Of a stretch of 64,000 nucleotides of DNA, positions 47,601 to 58,790 are shown piece after piece. Source of the DNA: Onchocerca lupi (Eukaryota > Nematoda > Chromadorea > Rhabditida > Onchocercidae); assembly GCA_028564675.1 (NCBI GenBank), contig JAOVVO010000078.1, positions 124,001 to 188,000 on the forward strand. The letters run 5' to 3'. The position numbers and the translations under genes were made by a program. Position 1 is the stretch's first letter, and every line of letters begins with the position of its first letter. Below the pieces are notes generated by a model, which saw only the letters and a list, made by a program, of their open reading frames with translations, was not told the DNA's origin and ran no database searches.

Positions 47601-50600
47601 CTCTGACTGCTAAGATATATTTGATTGCCATATCCTACTCCGGTTTTTCCCACTCTTCCATGTCTCCATCTCATTCCAATTAATAACTTGTTTTAAGGAA
47701 TAAGCACTTCTATCAATTACCTTCTCCTTGCCATTCTGGAATAAGCACTTTTCAGAGAAAACAACACCTTTTTACCGGAACTTCTCTCAGCACTGTCCTT
47801 GATATTACTTTTTTTTTTCCACTTTCACCAAAACTCTCCACAAAACCACAAAACAGGACCACTTTCTTTATTTTCAAATCGCAGCGATCTTCATCATCAT
47901 TAGTTGAAGCAATAAAAATCAAAATGCATTAACAGCAACAGCACTCTCCTCCTTATCTCACTGCTATACTTCTTGCTATTCGATAGAGAAATATTCATAA
48001 TTATTATGCAGTCAGAGCTTAATTTGTGACTTTTTTTTCAACTTGAATGATTCAAATGAAAGTTTTGGATTACAAAGTAAGGTCGCTAAAATACTTTTAT
48101 TTGTATAGATTGCATAAAAAAATTATCTTTGAAAATATTGTTGAATGCTGGTTACGAAATATTACCCAATACGGATAACAAACGGATTTCAGGAAATCTG
48201 TTCCAGTCATGACTTTTTTTTGAAATAATTTGACAACTGAGCAACATATTAACTTGAGTATTCAAGGAATGTGATATTTTAGATGACAAGAAAACTTCAG
48301 AATTCTTTAAAGTATAATTAAACTATATTGTAAATAGGATATATCGGCTTGATCTATTCTTTTAATGGTTGATTGAATAGACTATCTATGGTGGTGTAAT
48401 AAAATAGTTTCTGTCCAGCATTTTTACATCGCAGATAAGGATAAGGACGAAAAGAAAGGAAAAGAAGTGAGATAAACGGCCAATTCTTGGAGAATATGTC
48501 AAAGATAATTAGCGGCAACAAATCCTCTTTTGATAAGAAAAGAGTACAAAGATAAAGTGGTGAAGAAGGGATATGATAAAGTGATCGACAGGTGAATGAT
48601 AATGATACTAAGATGCAAAATGATTGATTGAAAAACATAAATATGCTAGAAGATTACAAATGAGATAAAATAGCGCTAAAATATTTGGTAAACTCAGTCA
48701 TTATTATTATTATTTGAAATGAATTTCAAAAAACTGAAAGAAATTTACATGAAAGATAAAATTTAGATTATCTTTTCTTGCTTCTTTTTCCATTTTTCGA
48801 AATCCAGTTATATTTCAACTTCAAAAAAACTATATAATTTAAACAGGAGATTTTAAGAATCACATGTCTCTTTTCTTTACAATTTCACAACCAGTAGATG
48901 ACCTTGACAAAAATGGCAGCACATAGACGATGCCAAGGTGAAGCCGCCGATAGGATTAAAGATATCGGCACAATATGAGAAAAATCATTTTGAATCAAGA
49001 TTTCAATCTGTGATCTTTTAACTAAAAACCATTTTGAATCAAGATTTCGATCTGTGATCTTTTAACTAAAGATACTCAAGACAAATTCCTACTAACTTAG
49101 AACAATCATTGAATCCGTTGGAATCAAACGAAACACCTAAGATGTATCTTAAAACTTCTGTTAGATCACGAGAGCCAAATTATTAAGATATTGAAGTAAC
49201 ATTTAGAGAAGCAGATGCTATCATATACGAATAATGCATTCAAAATATTCACAAGTTGGCAATTCATCCCATTAACTTTTGAAACTAACTTTAGTGCGAA
49301 GTCTTCTAGAGAATTTTATGCTATAAATTGATTTTAAGAAATTTGAAAGCATTTTATAAAAATCAACAATAAATGATTAGATGATGTGAGGAAGTAAAAT
49401 TATCATCTTTTCATCATTAGCTTCAATTAAGTTAGTTCTCTGATAAGCTTTATATGAATAAAATTTATTTCTAAAATTATCATTGACTTTTTCATTTTGA
49501 TAAAGAATAACATGAAGCTTGTTCAACTTTCCTATCACGCAATTTGATGGTCTAGTTTTGATGCTCAAAAAAAAGTCCATGCTTCGAGTTTTGCATCGAT
49601 TGCATTGATTGCATACATCACTTCTATCCGTAATTGTCAATTTTCTATGATCAAAAATCGATTATGAAGTTTATGCTGATCCCTCAGTCATGTCTGGTTT
49701 TAAGACTTGCTAATTTGGGAAGGAATTTCCAATCAAATAGTTCCATCCTCTCTTCCTTCTTTCTCTTGCTCCTCATCTTTCATTCAATAAAAAGCAAATT
49801 CAAGGATAAATATCGGGTATTAGTAGTAGTAGGCAATAGTGCTGCTTGTCACATCGACTTTATCATCATCTCAGATCGCGGAAATCGCCTGGCTCACCTT
49901 GAAAAATGTACAAGTCTGCAGTAGCTGTCGTTTTCCACTTCTTCCTCCTCCTCCTCTCCTTCTTCACTCACCTTTTCCTCTTCTTCAAAAGCATACCTGA
50001 GAAGTCTAGCCCAAATAATGACAACGACGTTGTCGACGAGATAACAACGGCTACGACGACGAAGTTTTATAAAAATTCCAAATTGGATGCACTGAAGAAG
50101 GCAGGGACCGAATGAATATACCTGTTCTGCAGTGCTAAGCATTGGATCGAAAAATATAATATACATAGATCTCATCTTTTTCGACACCGATCGCTGTAGC
50201 GAAGTTTTTTCAAGGGCATTTCCAGAAATTTTCGCTAACTTTCGACATCTAAAGATAGACGATGGATTCATCGTCTAATTTATTGATTGATGGAGTGAGG
50301 AGTCATTATACCGTTATAATGATAATGCCGATCGAGACAAATGCAACGATTTTCATCGGATGAGTGAATAATTCTTCGCTGATTTCTGCATTCAATTAAA
50401 TAGATAATTCAACTCGAAAATTCTAATCGAATGCTTAAAAAACGTATTTGTTTTAATAATGATGAAAGAATGATAATGATAATGATAATAAAATTAATTT
50501 ATAATCAATGAAATGAATTTTTGTGGAAATTAAACAAGTAAATGGAATTTTTTTTGAAGATTATAAATGAAGCGAAGATTAATGAATGGCATTGTAAGAA

Positions 50601-51614
50601 AAGGAAAAGATTAAAGTACGATTTTATACCGCAAAATAGTACATTAAGTGTAACTACTTTGTAGCTATTTTAATTAATTAAAAGCAAAATGTACCTGAAA
50701 ATTTGCGGATGTAAATAAAAAAAATATTGCAAAGAGAAATCAATAAATGAAATAATAATAAGCCAATAACAAATTGGTAAGGAAATCAATGTATAAATAT
50801 GCGTTCAAAACATTAAATATGATACTAGCATCAAATTTCTTTCTCTTTCCTCTCTCCTAACTCTTTCTTCGTCCCATAAATATTTGAAAATTTCTATCAA
50901 ATTTAAAACTAAATAGAAAAATGCAAAAATAGCATTTAAATTTAATTCAAATGAAGAAAGAAAAGAATATAGAATTGTTGATTGACACTTAATTTTGGTG
51001 GAGAAATAAAAATCCCAGTTAATCTACGCTTGAATTATTTTCGAAAGAGGAACGACAAACGAACATAACAAGCCTCTAGCCTCTTTTGAGGGGATTAGTA
51101 TTGGCCAACACAAATCGCAGCCTGCTACTGTTACTACCAGGAGATGTAGTTTCTAGCTTGGATTTAAGCAGCAGTTGGGATAATACCAGATAAGCTTAGT
51201 CTATATGATTGCTTAAAGAAGTGGCGAGAAATAAAATATATTTTAGAATAAAGGATGTGCACCATAACAATGCCTTCAGATTTCGAAAATCGGTTAATAG
51301 GCTTTTAATTTTACTATATTTTTTAAGTTATCTTTCTGAATTTATCTGCAAAACTTGCAGAATCTAAATTTTGCTTGCCAAAACCATTTATGAGTTAAAG
51401 TAAGAAATACATAAATCAAAAGTGAACCTTTTGAATTGACGGCCAATTGCGGCATGCCTAAAGCACTAAGCACCGTATCGACCAGTTGACTGAGCAACGT
51501 CGCACCGGAGACAATTGCGTAAGAATCGACAAGCATATGACCATCACGAGCGCACGTAAGGCAATGTTGCGGTCGAACTGATTCCACCACAACACGCACC
51601 GGGAACATACTCAT
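35671..51614 (-). CDS. dve-1: DVE-1/SATB-like homeodomain transcription factor (ULD, CUTL-like region, two homeodomains)
   Basis: Nine exons, about 480 residues, all junction phases agreeing: 51614-51428, 45953-45827, 44076-43959, 43757-43642, 38632-38435, 37423-37252, 36857-36759, 36548-36279, 35823-35671. Exons 1-2 encode the ULD; GLVQVANWKALPFDQITDN parallels SATB1 GLIQVGKWNPVPLSYVTDA, and TVESLLKDISNHVTLKI parallels SATB1 TVADMLQDVYHVVTLKI. Exons 3-4 encode the CUTL-like helices. Exon 5 carries homeodomain 1 (PKLERWFRTDPNPSRQKL, YRRHNVKVTYQQICNWFANQ). Exons 6-8 hold a Ser/Gln/Asn-rich linker and the start of homeodomain 2 (ELPVLEKWFEENPHPTW). Exon 9 completes it (VKIWFKNRRAK) and stops at 35671. 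Both recognition helices keep WFxNxR. In C. elegans DVE-1 acts in the mitochondrial unfolded-protein response. The ATG at 51614 follows a GGATTCAG acceptor at 51630, consistent with trans-splicing, but an upstream non-coding or coding exon is possible. Introns 1 and 4 are about 5.5 and 5.0 kb. Confidence -1.
41012..41058. repeat. Perfect 17-bp inverted repeat in dve-1 intron 4
   Basis: GTTATTAGCAAAAATTA at 41012-41028 and its exact reverse complement at 41042-41058, with a 13-base loop. Confidence -1.
41565..41583. repeat. GGAT microsatellite
   Basis: Four to five GGAT units inside dve-1 intron 4; on the minus strand this encodes the HPS stretch of the 41719-41258 frame, which weakens the case for that frame being a gene. 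Confidence -1.
45954..51427. other. Large dve-1 intron 1, splitting the ULD domain
   Basis: About 5.5 kb between the two ULD exons. It contains a 44-bp direct duplication (48986-49070), GATA-type motifs near 46380-46440, and overlapping low-complexity frames on both strands at 49.9-50.3 kb that I do not accept as genes. No additional exon was supported. Confidence -1.
48986..49070. repeat. Two tandem copies of a 44-bp unit
   Basis: CATTTTGAATCAAGATTT begins at 48986 and again at 49030. The copies continue to ATCTTTTAACTAAA and differ at only a few positions, so the duplication is probably recent. Confidence -1.
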
Positions 51615-53265
51615 ACTGAGCGGGATTCTGAATCCTTACGAATGACTCACAGAAAATCCAGTTCTTTCTAAAATTCCAAATATTAACTAAGCAAAAACTT
51701 GAAAAGTAATTTCAGAAAGAATTTAAGCAATTATTAGAGTCTAAAATATGAAGTTCGAAACTATTTAAGCTCGTTTGATCTAAGAGCAAATCAAAGATTT
51801 CAGTTCTTGAAAGAAGAAATGGGATGACGAAAGAAGCAGAAATGATGTTTTTATATTCCATCTGTGATAATAAATTTCGGAAACCCAGAGGCTGCATTAA
51901 GCTTTTTAAATCTTAACAGCAAATCAGAATAGAGATAGTAAATTTTCTTCATAATTGACTAAATTTGAAATTTAAATTTCAGATCGTATTTTAGAATTCG
52001 ATATTAATCAATGAAAAACTACTATACAACTTACTTTTTTAGGTACAATTTGTTTAGAAGAAGAGAAAAAGAAAAGTATAAACAGTCCAAAATTTCGATC
52101 GGAGAAGAAAATAAATTAAATATGGGCCAGTGAGTGGCGGGTTCTGTGATAATATTGATATTGATAACAATAAATGTGTTTTAGCCCGTCCTCTCGGTTA
52201 ATTTGCCTGAAATGCATCGAACAGTTGATTTGTTTTCCTGCCTTGATAAAATATATTTTAAATCGTTCCGTAATATCCGCCTAGATGTTTCACATATAAC
52301 TTAACTAGCAATAATGGAAATATAATTCGAAAAATTAAGGGAGAAAAATATTGATGCATAAGTTAACGGATTAAATACATAATCGAATAAAGATGAGATA
52401 AGATACGAAGCAAATTTTTCGAAAAAAAATCAAAAAAAAAATGAAACTTAATATTTCAAACTTAAAAAATAAGTTTATAGTTTGCAGTTATTTTCCATTT
52501 ATTTCTTGAAAAAATTCGATATTAAGTATTTCCCAAAGAAAAAACAAGAAAAAAGAAAAAACTTTAAAATCATTTTAGGCAGCAGGCAAAAAAACATTGA
52601 TTCCGTGATATTCCGCGACAAGAATTATAAAAGCAATTATTATACACAATGCAAAACTTTTGCACGTGTTTCATTCGTAGCAAAACGAAAATTTATCATT
52701 TCCTAGTACACTAATTTGGCACAATATACTTGTAATTATCCATTAATTTGTTGCATTTTTCAAATAATCCAATATTATGATATACAAACGAATAAATTAA
52801 TTTCAGCTGATCAAATCGTAAGAAAATTTAGAAACTTATAATTATCTGCGAAGTTGATATTTATTCGGAAAACAATATAATTTGCAATAAATAGTCTGTA
52901 AAAAATTGCCATATCAGCTCCTTTCTAGCATAATTTTTTTCATATTAGGATCCGCAAAATCTGATAAAATTTAATTAAGCAGCATCAATTATTCGATAGT
53001 TACTTGAGAGAAATATTTTGCTTTTCATTATTAAAATCGACTAATTTGGATAATTTATAAATTTCAATTTTTTTTAAGCCTTTTTTTGTTTTTTTTTCTT
53101 TTTTTTTTTAAGATATTACGTTTGGATTCATTTGTTGACATTAAGAATGAAGAAGGTAAAGAGTATGAAAATTGGTTATTATCAAAAACTATTTGCGATT
53201 TAAACAGCTGCTGTTGCTACTGATAAGACTGATAGTGAGTGAGGGATGACGAGAATAGAATAAAT

Positions 53266-53308
53266 CAATGAATGAATGAATGAATGGATGGATGGATTGA
53301 TGGATGGT
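53266..53308. repeat. GAAT/GGAT microsatellite
   Basis: Runs of AATG turning into GATG units, immediately before the GATA-motif cluster upstream of dve-1. Confidence -1.
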
Positions 53309-53309
53309 T

Positions 53310-53347
53310 CTGTGATTATCACCTTATCAGTACCTATCACAGATAAG
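53310..53347. promoter_or_regulatory. GATA-factor motif cluster with dyad symmetry
   Basis: CTTATCAG (53323-53330) and AGATAAG (53341-53347) are GATA-type sites in opposite orientation, with a further TTATC just before. CTGTGAT (53310-53316) is mirrored by ATCACAG (53336-53342). It lies about 1.7 kb upstream of the first dve-1 coding exon. GATA factors drive intestinal genes in nematodes; the link to dve-1 is inference. Confidence -1.
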
Positions 53348-53383
53348 CAAATGGATGATGAGCAGAGGAAGGAAATGTCATCA

Positions 53384-53471
53384 CCATCAACATCATCGTC
53401 ATCATCATCGTCGTCACTGTCACCATCATAGCAGCAGCAGCAGCAGCAGCAGTAGCAGCAGCAGCAGCAGC
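53384..53471. repeat. ATC/GTC and CAG trinucleotide repeats
   Basis: An ATC/GTC-rich run (53384-53430) is followed by about 13 AGC units (53430-53471), interrupted once by AGT. No coding frame with splice sites was found around it, so it is taken as non-coding. Confidence -1.
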
Positions 53472-53473
53472 TC

Positions 53474-53760
53474 TACCCTATCCGAAGCGATGATCACTGA
53501 CTACTCGCTGACTCGCTCTCTCCAATGAGCCACCCGTCTCGCTGACTGTCTGATTAAATCAAGGATAGATTGGGCAGCGATACATATCTAGGCAGTTCAA
53601 TTGGGCTCCGCCCTGATTCGCCTTTCAGGCCTCAAAGATACCGTCGCCGTCACGCCTAGGGCCACGCCCTTCTGCGGCCCACGCGGATTTGCTCGAATTT
53701 CTGAGGATATGAGCGGTTGTTCGGAGAGAACGGCTTTATAATCATTCACTACCGTACTCT
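53474..53760. promoter_or_regulatory. GC-rich block, candidate dve-1 promoter or conserved element
   Basis: A sharp rise in G+C against the AT-rich background. Features: CCAAT box (TCTCCAATGAGCC, about 53520), repeated CTCGCTGACT, near-palindromic GGGCTCCGCCC (about 53605), GCCACGCCC (KLF/Sp-type, about 53662) and CGTCGCCGTCACG. No frame across it shows coding features. Position upstream of dve-1 suggests promoter or enhancer function, which is inference. Confidence -1.
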
Positions 53761-56700
53761 GGCTAATTGCTCTCGTATTTCTGTTATCCGCTTACTGTAA
53801 TTGTTCTCATACGTGACACATCAAGCGATTCAGTTTGAAATTGATCTGCTGCGGAAAAAGTACCATCGGATTCTCAACCATTTCCATTTAAGGACGCTGT
53901 CCCTTCATTCAAATGGCTTGTGAAGAATTGCGAGCTAAGATGATTTTGATCAAGTTCGATCTGCTCCATTGAATTTTGATCAATTACCCTTGATCACCCC
54001 CATTGTGATACTACCATCAACTATCGCCTCATTTTGATAAGATGCTTTTTTCACTAATTGCATCATACAAAATATATTAGTGAAATCATAAGGACCAGTT
54101 CGGAAGCGAATTTTTGACAGAAAACGTTAACATTTACGTAACTTTCACTGCTGTCAATGTGTTATGAGATGACATTGGTGAAGATGACATGGAAGGTTGT
54201 CATTGTTGATGCTGTTGTTGTTGTCAAAGGAGATGAAGAAGAAGAAGAAAGTATTTCAAAAAAGGTTGAAGAGCAGCTACAAAGGGCTAAAACGACGAAA
54301 GACAGAGATGTGAAATGAAGATGGAAGAGAAGAGACCCAACCTGCTACACTCCTCCATCATCAAACAACCAAAAAAGGTACAGATAAGTAGGAGCAAGTA
54401 GTGAGCGGCGACAAATCATAACTGGTTTTAGCGGATTGGAACAAATTTTTGAAGACGATGAAATGGAAGAAGTGGAAATCGAAAAGAAAATGAAGGTGAA
54501 AGCCGCTTCTTGCAGGTACGCGCACATACACGCATGCACCCGCTTTCGTTGAATGCCACTGCCAACTAAAAGATGATGACGATGATGTCTTGATGGCAAT
54601 GATAATGGTATGATAACGATAATGATAAAATAGTAGTAATAGTGCTAATTTCTCCAGTAAAACAAGCGAACTACTTTAGCAGTTAATGAATCGTTGGTTA
54701 ATTTAAAAAAAAGATAAGCATATGGTACGGGATGAAGTTTTCAAGAAATCAACATTAGAAGTAGTGATGATGGACTGCTAACCGTGATATTAGCGCTGAT
54801 TTCGAAAATAGTGATAATAGCGTCGAATGATAATAATGGAATCGTTTACTTAGTAAGCAGATTACGCTGAAAACAAAACTGATGAGTAGAGATCAAACAT
54901 CATAAAATCATTTGATTTTTAACAAAAAAATTTGCATTAATGAAAGAATTTATGATAAATTTCGAATTTGTAACAGTACGATAAAAAAAATGCTATTAAA
55001 AAACAATAGAAAAAAGTAAGTCTTGCAAAGAATCATATCAGTGATAATGATATTATCATGCTGTACAAAAGATTTTTTTCGTCAGAAGATTTATTTTGCA
55101 CTTATCTGTTTGACTGTGCATTCGTTGCGAATGTCAAATGCGTATTTCTCATTGAAGAGATCATAAAACTTTCGCTTCCTTAACTCAGATTTATCATATT
55201 CATTTCATCATCACCCTTAATCAGTATATTTCGGACTGAACAAAAAACATTTCCATTTTCCTCCGTCCTTCTTATTCTGGAGTATAAGTAATAATTCATA
55301 ATATGCCAATTACTTCTTATAATTCCTTGTTAAGATACAAATTATTATGACCTTATAAATGCTTACTTCATTAAAATAAAGATTAATAAAATGTGCTCGA
55401 AAAAAATTTCATCGATATTAGCCAGTTTCCAAATTAACATTCTTAAGAAATGTCTTAAAACCTGAAATTAAGTTGCTAAATTGACGATTCAGAAGTCCAA
55501 TGACCACTATGCATCTAAGCTTTACTCATCATTTATTACTTTAATCGGTTCTAAGAATGCGTAGCATATTGTGTGCATTAATTTCTACCATTTTGAAAAA
55601 AATCAGGGCAGACAAATTTTTATTTGCTAATTAGTAATTTTAAGTAGTTAGTAATTAGCAATGCAGTGATTAGAAATTTTAGAAATACATCTTACCAACA
55701 TAGAATGATACAATATATCACGGCATCTATCACTTATCTCTTACCAAACAACTTCATCCATTTTGCTACAGAATATGCAATGAACAGAATGCGCTGATTA
55801 AAGGCGAAAAAATATTGGTGATAGTTCATATATCATAAAAGTTGATTAAAAGCAGGAAAAGAAACCAACATAATAAATAAAAATCAAGTTTTGGTCCAAA
55901 CTAATTCGTAAGAGAGTACAATGATGCCGATCTGTAGAGGTAACAAATCCAGATCACGCTATTTGAAAAAATACTTTCCCAATAAAAATGAAAGCAAATT
56001 CGCTGAATTACAACTATTTGCACTGCCTTTTTTCTCTCTGAATAGCTTCTGTTATTCATTGAAAAATTATTTATAGCATCGCAATCTAGTACAGCAACTA
56101 AAAGTGTCAATTATCATCAGACTGCTCAGAAGTCCAATGTTCGTTCAAATAACTGATAGCAATGCTATTGAAATATGCCAAATTAAATCATTTAGTTAGC
56201 CTGATTCCCGAATAAAGTTCAGTATTTATCCGTTTTCCAGAAAGATAAGCTGTACCTAACTTCACCGATTTCTGACCCATCAATTCTAGAAAGAACTGAA
56301 GATTGAATATAATCAGAAAAAAAAAAACCATCTTATGGTATGAATTATTTGATTTTTGGTATTGTGAAAAAAGTAACAAATTCTATAAAATGCGATTGTT
56401 AATGCATAGCGTGTTCTAATCCCACATTTGTAACAAATGCAGTTTAATGCTTAAACAATTGTTGAAAAGCAAAGGAAATGAATTTTCATAGCTTTGAGTA
56501 GCACCGATTCGCGTGGCAAGATTTATGAGATAATTGAGCTTTGAAGCCTGTCAATAATAGGACGCCTATGAAGTTTATGGAAAGACAATTACGGTACAGA
56601 GGAATATTTTAGGATACCTTGGAAAAGACAATATGTGCAACAATAGTGATGATGACAGTATTATAATAGCAAGAACACCAATAGCACCACCACCAACAAC

Positions 56701-57020
56701 AACACCACAACAACGATAATCCCTGATTTTCCGGAATATCCGTGGTGCTACTATGTGCAGCTACTGAATCTGTCTGCACCTGCATAATCATCATCAGTAG
56801 CAGCAGCATTGAAATGGAAGTAACAAGCAGCTTAGCGATCATAAATTAAACTATGGAGAGAGCTCAACATATTGGTGGTGTGGAATTTGTTGCATTTTTA
56901 ATTCTTCCTCCGCCCCTGATTCCCTCTTCCTACTCTCTTTGCTATAAATCCCCGAAATTCAGAACTCCACCCTTGTTTTGGGCATATTGATTACGAATGA
57001 GTGAATTGAATCTATAAATG

Positions 57021-57101
57021 TATGTGTATGTGTGTATGTGTGTGTGTGTGTGTGTGTATGCATGTGTACGGATGAATGTCATGTTCCAGTGTGTGTATGT
57101 A
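57021..57101. repeat. TG-rich microsatellite
   Basis: TATG units grading into a long TG run and back to TATG. Non-coding simple repeat. Confidence -1.
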
Positions 57102-58753
57102 TGCTCGATGATGATGATAGCGATGAATATATTAGTTCAGGGGAAGAAAAGCAGTTATTGATGCTGATATGGACAAAAAGTTGTGTCGAGAGCAATGCCG
57201 ACGCCTGAAAAGCTCCTCCAAAAGTAAACAGTTGATTGTAGTAGGACTGCTTGCTACCACTGATCATCGTGTGCATACATGCTTTGTCCAAGCTGTCCCG
57301 TGATATTTCCGGAAAATGCATATTGTTCATTCAGCAGAAGTGATTTAAATGTTGAGATCCTAGAAGTTGTCCCAGTAATTGGCTAATCCTCATTAAGCGC
57401 CGTCATTAAACAATCTGATAATTATATTGTTTCTGCTATCCACTTCAATTACTTTAGATAAAGCTGCTCAAATTAACATACTTATTAATTTAATTCTAAT
57501 AATATGATTTCTTAGATACACTCGCATAATTTTTTCACTAAATCCCAAATTATCTGCTTTCGGAATCGTTGCATAGCTAATTAGACAGTCTCGAATTATA
57601 ATCGCTTGTATCTTACTTTTTTAAATTCAACTGGTTGATACATCGTACAGTATTACTGTTGATTGATACTTGTGGAATACTTGTCTCATCTGTTTTCTTA
57701 TGATCAAAATGTTGTCATCACGAAATTTCAACAACTATTTTCATGACGAATTTGAAGAGATGCAATAGCTGCACGTATTTAGGAAATAAAGAATTTTTGC
57801 TCCCTTTATTTTATTTTTAAATTACAAATTTAAAAATCAAATACTGTATATGCGCTTATTTTACTTTTTCTCTTACTTTTATTTAAACAAATTTGAAAAA
57901 ATAGTGAGAAAACTGATATTGATGAAATGAGAATAATTAACTTAAGCGTCATAAATTCAAGATCTCAAAAAAAGAAAAAATTTATATATTATAAGTTTGA
58001 AATGATTTTTACAAAGATTCTAGAGCAAGGAATTGGGGATGGGAAGAAGCCATCAAGGCAAAAAGAGTTCGGGAAAATTACGAAAATGATGATATATACT
58101 GAACGAATGCATCGCTTTGTCAAAAAATTTTCATTTCTTAATCAGTAAAAAGAAAATTGACTCTGCAGGAAGTTATTACAATGCAGAAAATGATAAAATA
58201 TCTTGATAATTCGGCAGAAAAACCTTAGAATAAATTTGGAAATTCAGAAAGTCAGAAATTTTACTAGGCTTGACTTGACATTTATTATTATTCCTTGAAA
58301 ATAAATCATATACAATTTATCTAGGAGATGGTGTCACTCCACATATATATATGAGCAAATCATCCTCTCTGAGTTTCTGGTTGGAAGATAATCTGATATT
58401 AATTTCGAATCGAAAAGGAGTGTGTTGATTCAAAGAAAACTGTTGGCTATTTCAAGCAATTCAAGCAATAACATAATAAATAGTATTGTTGAAGTTAAGA
58501 ATAGAGCAGAAGTGAAGCTCATGGATAGAATATCTTAAAAGATTGGCAGATTCAAAGTACTGAGAAGTTCTGCTCAATCAGAGGCAATCGAAGAAGCAAT
58601 GGTAGCAAACGGCAGTATTTTCTACTTCTGAATTATAATTATCCATCTATCAGTTTAAATGCTCCATCCACTATATAAAGCATTCCACATGTAAACATTG
58701 CATAAATGCTGTGTTAATTAATTAGCTGAAAGCAACGGAAGAAAAGGGCAATG

Positions 58754-58790
58754 ATCCATCCATCCATCTATCCATCCATCCAACCATCCT
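58754..58790. repeat. CATC microsatellite
   Basis: About nine imperfect CATC units in upstream DNA. Confidence -1.

Noticed and set aside
49894..50271. 125-codon minus-strand frame and overlapping 69-codon plus-strand frame with a hydrophobic start
   Set aside because: Both come from a CTC/GAG-rich low-complexity tract within dve-1 intron 1; Glu-run on one strand and Leu/Phe-run on the other, with no family match.
53384..53471. CAG run considered as a polyglutamine-coding exon
   Set aside because: No acceptor or donor in a matching frame and stops close by in the frames tested.
56609..56842. Minus-strand frame with hydrophobic N terminus and Trp/Cys-rich run
   Set aside because: The Trp/Cys run is produced by a CCA/ACA simple repeat; no cleavage-site context or downstream domain.
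57079..57330. 83-codon minus-strand frame upstream of dve-1
   Set aside because: Ends in Ser and His-Thr repeats from ATG/TG microsatellites; no splice structure.
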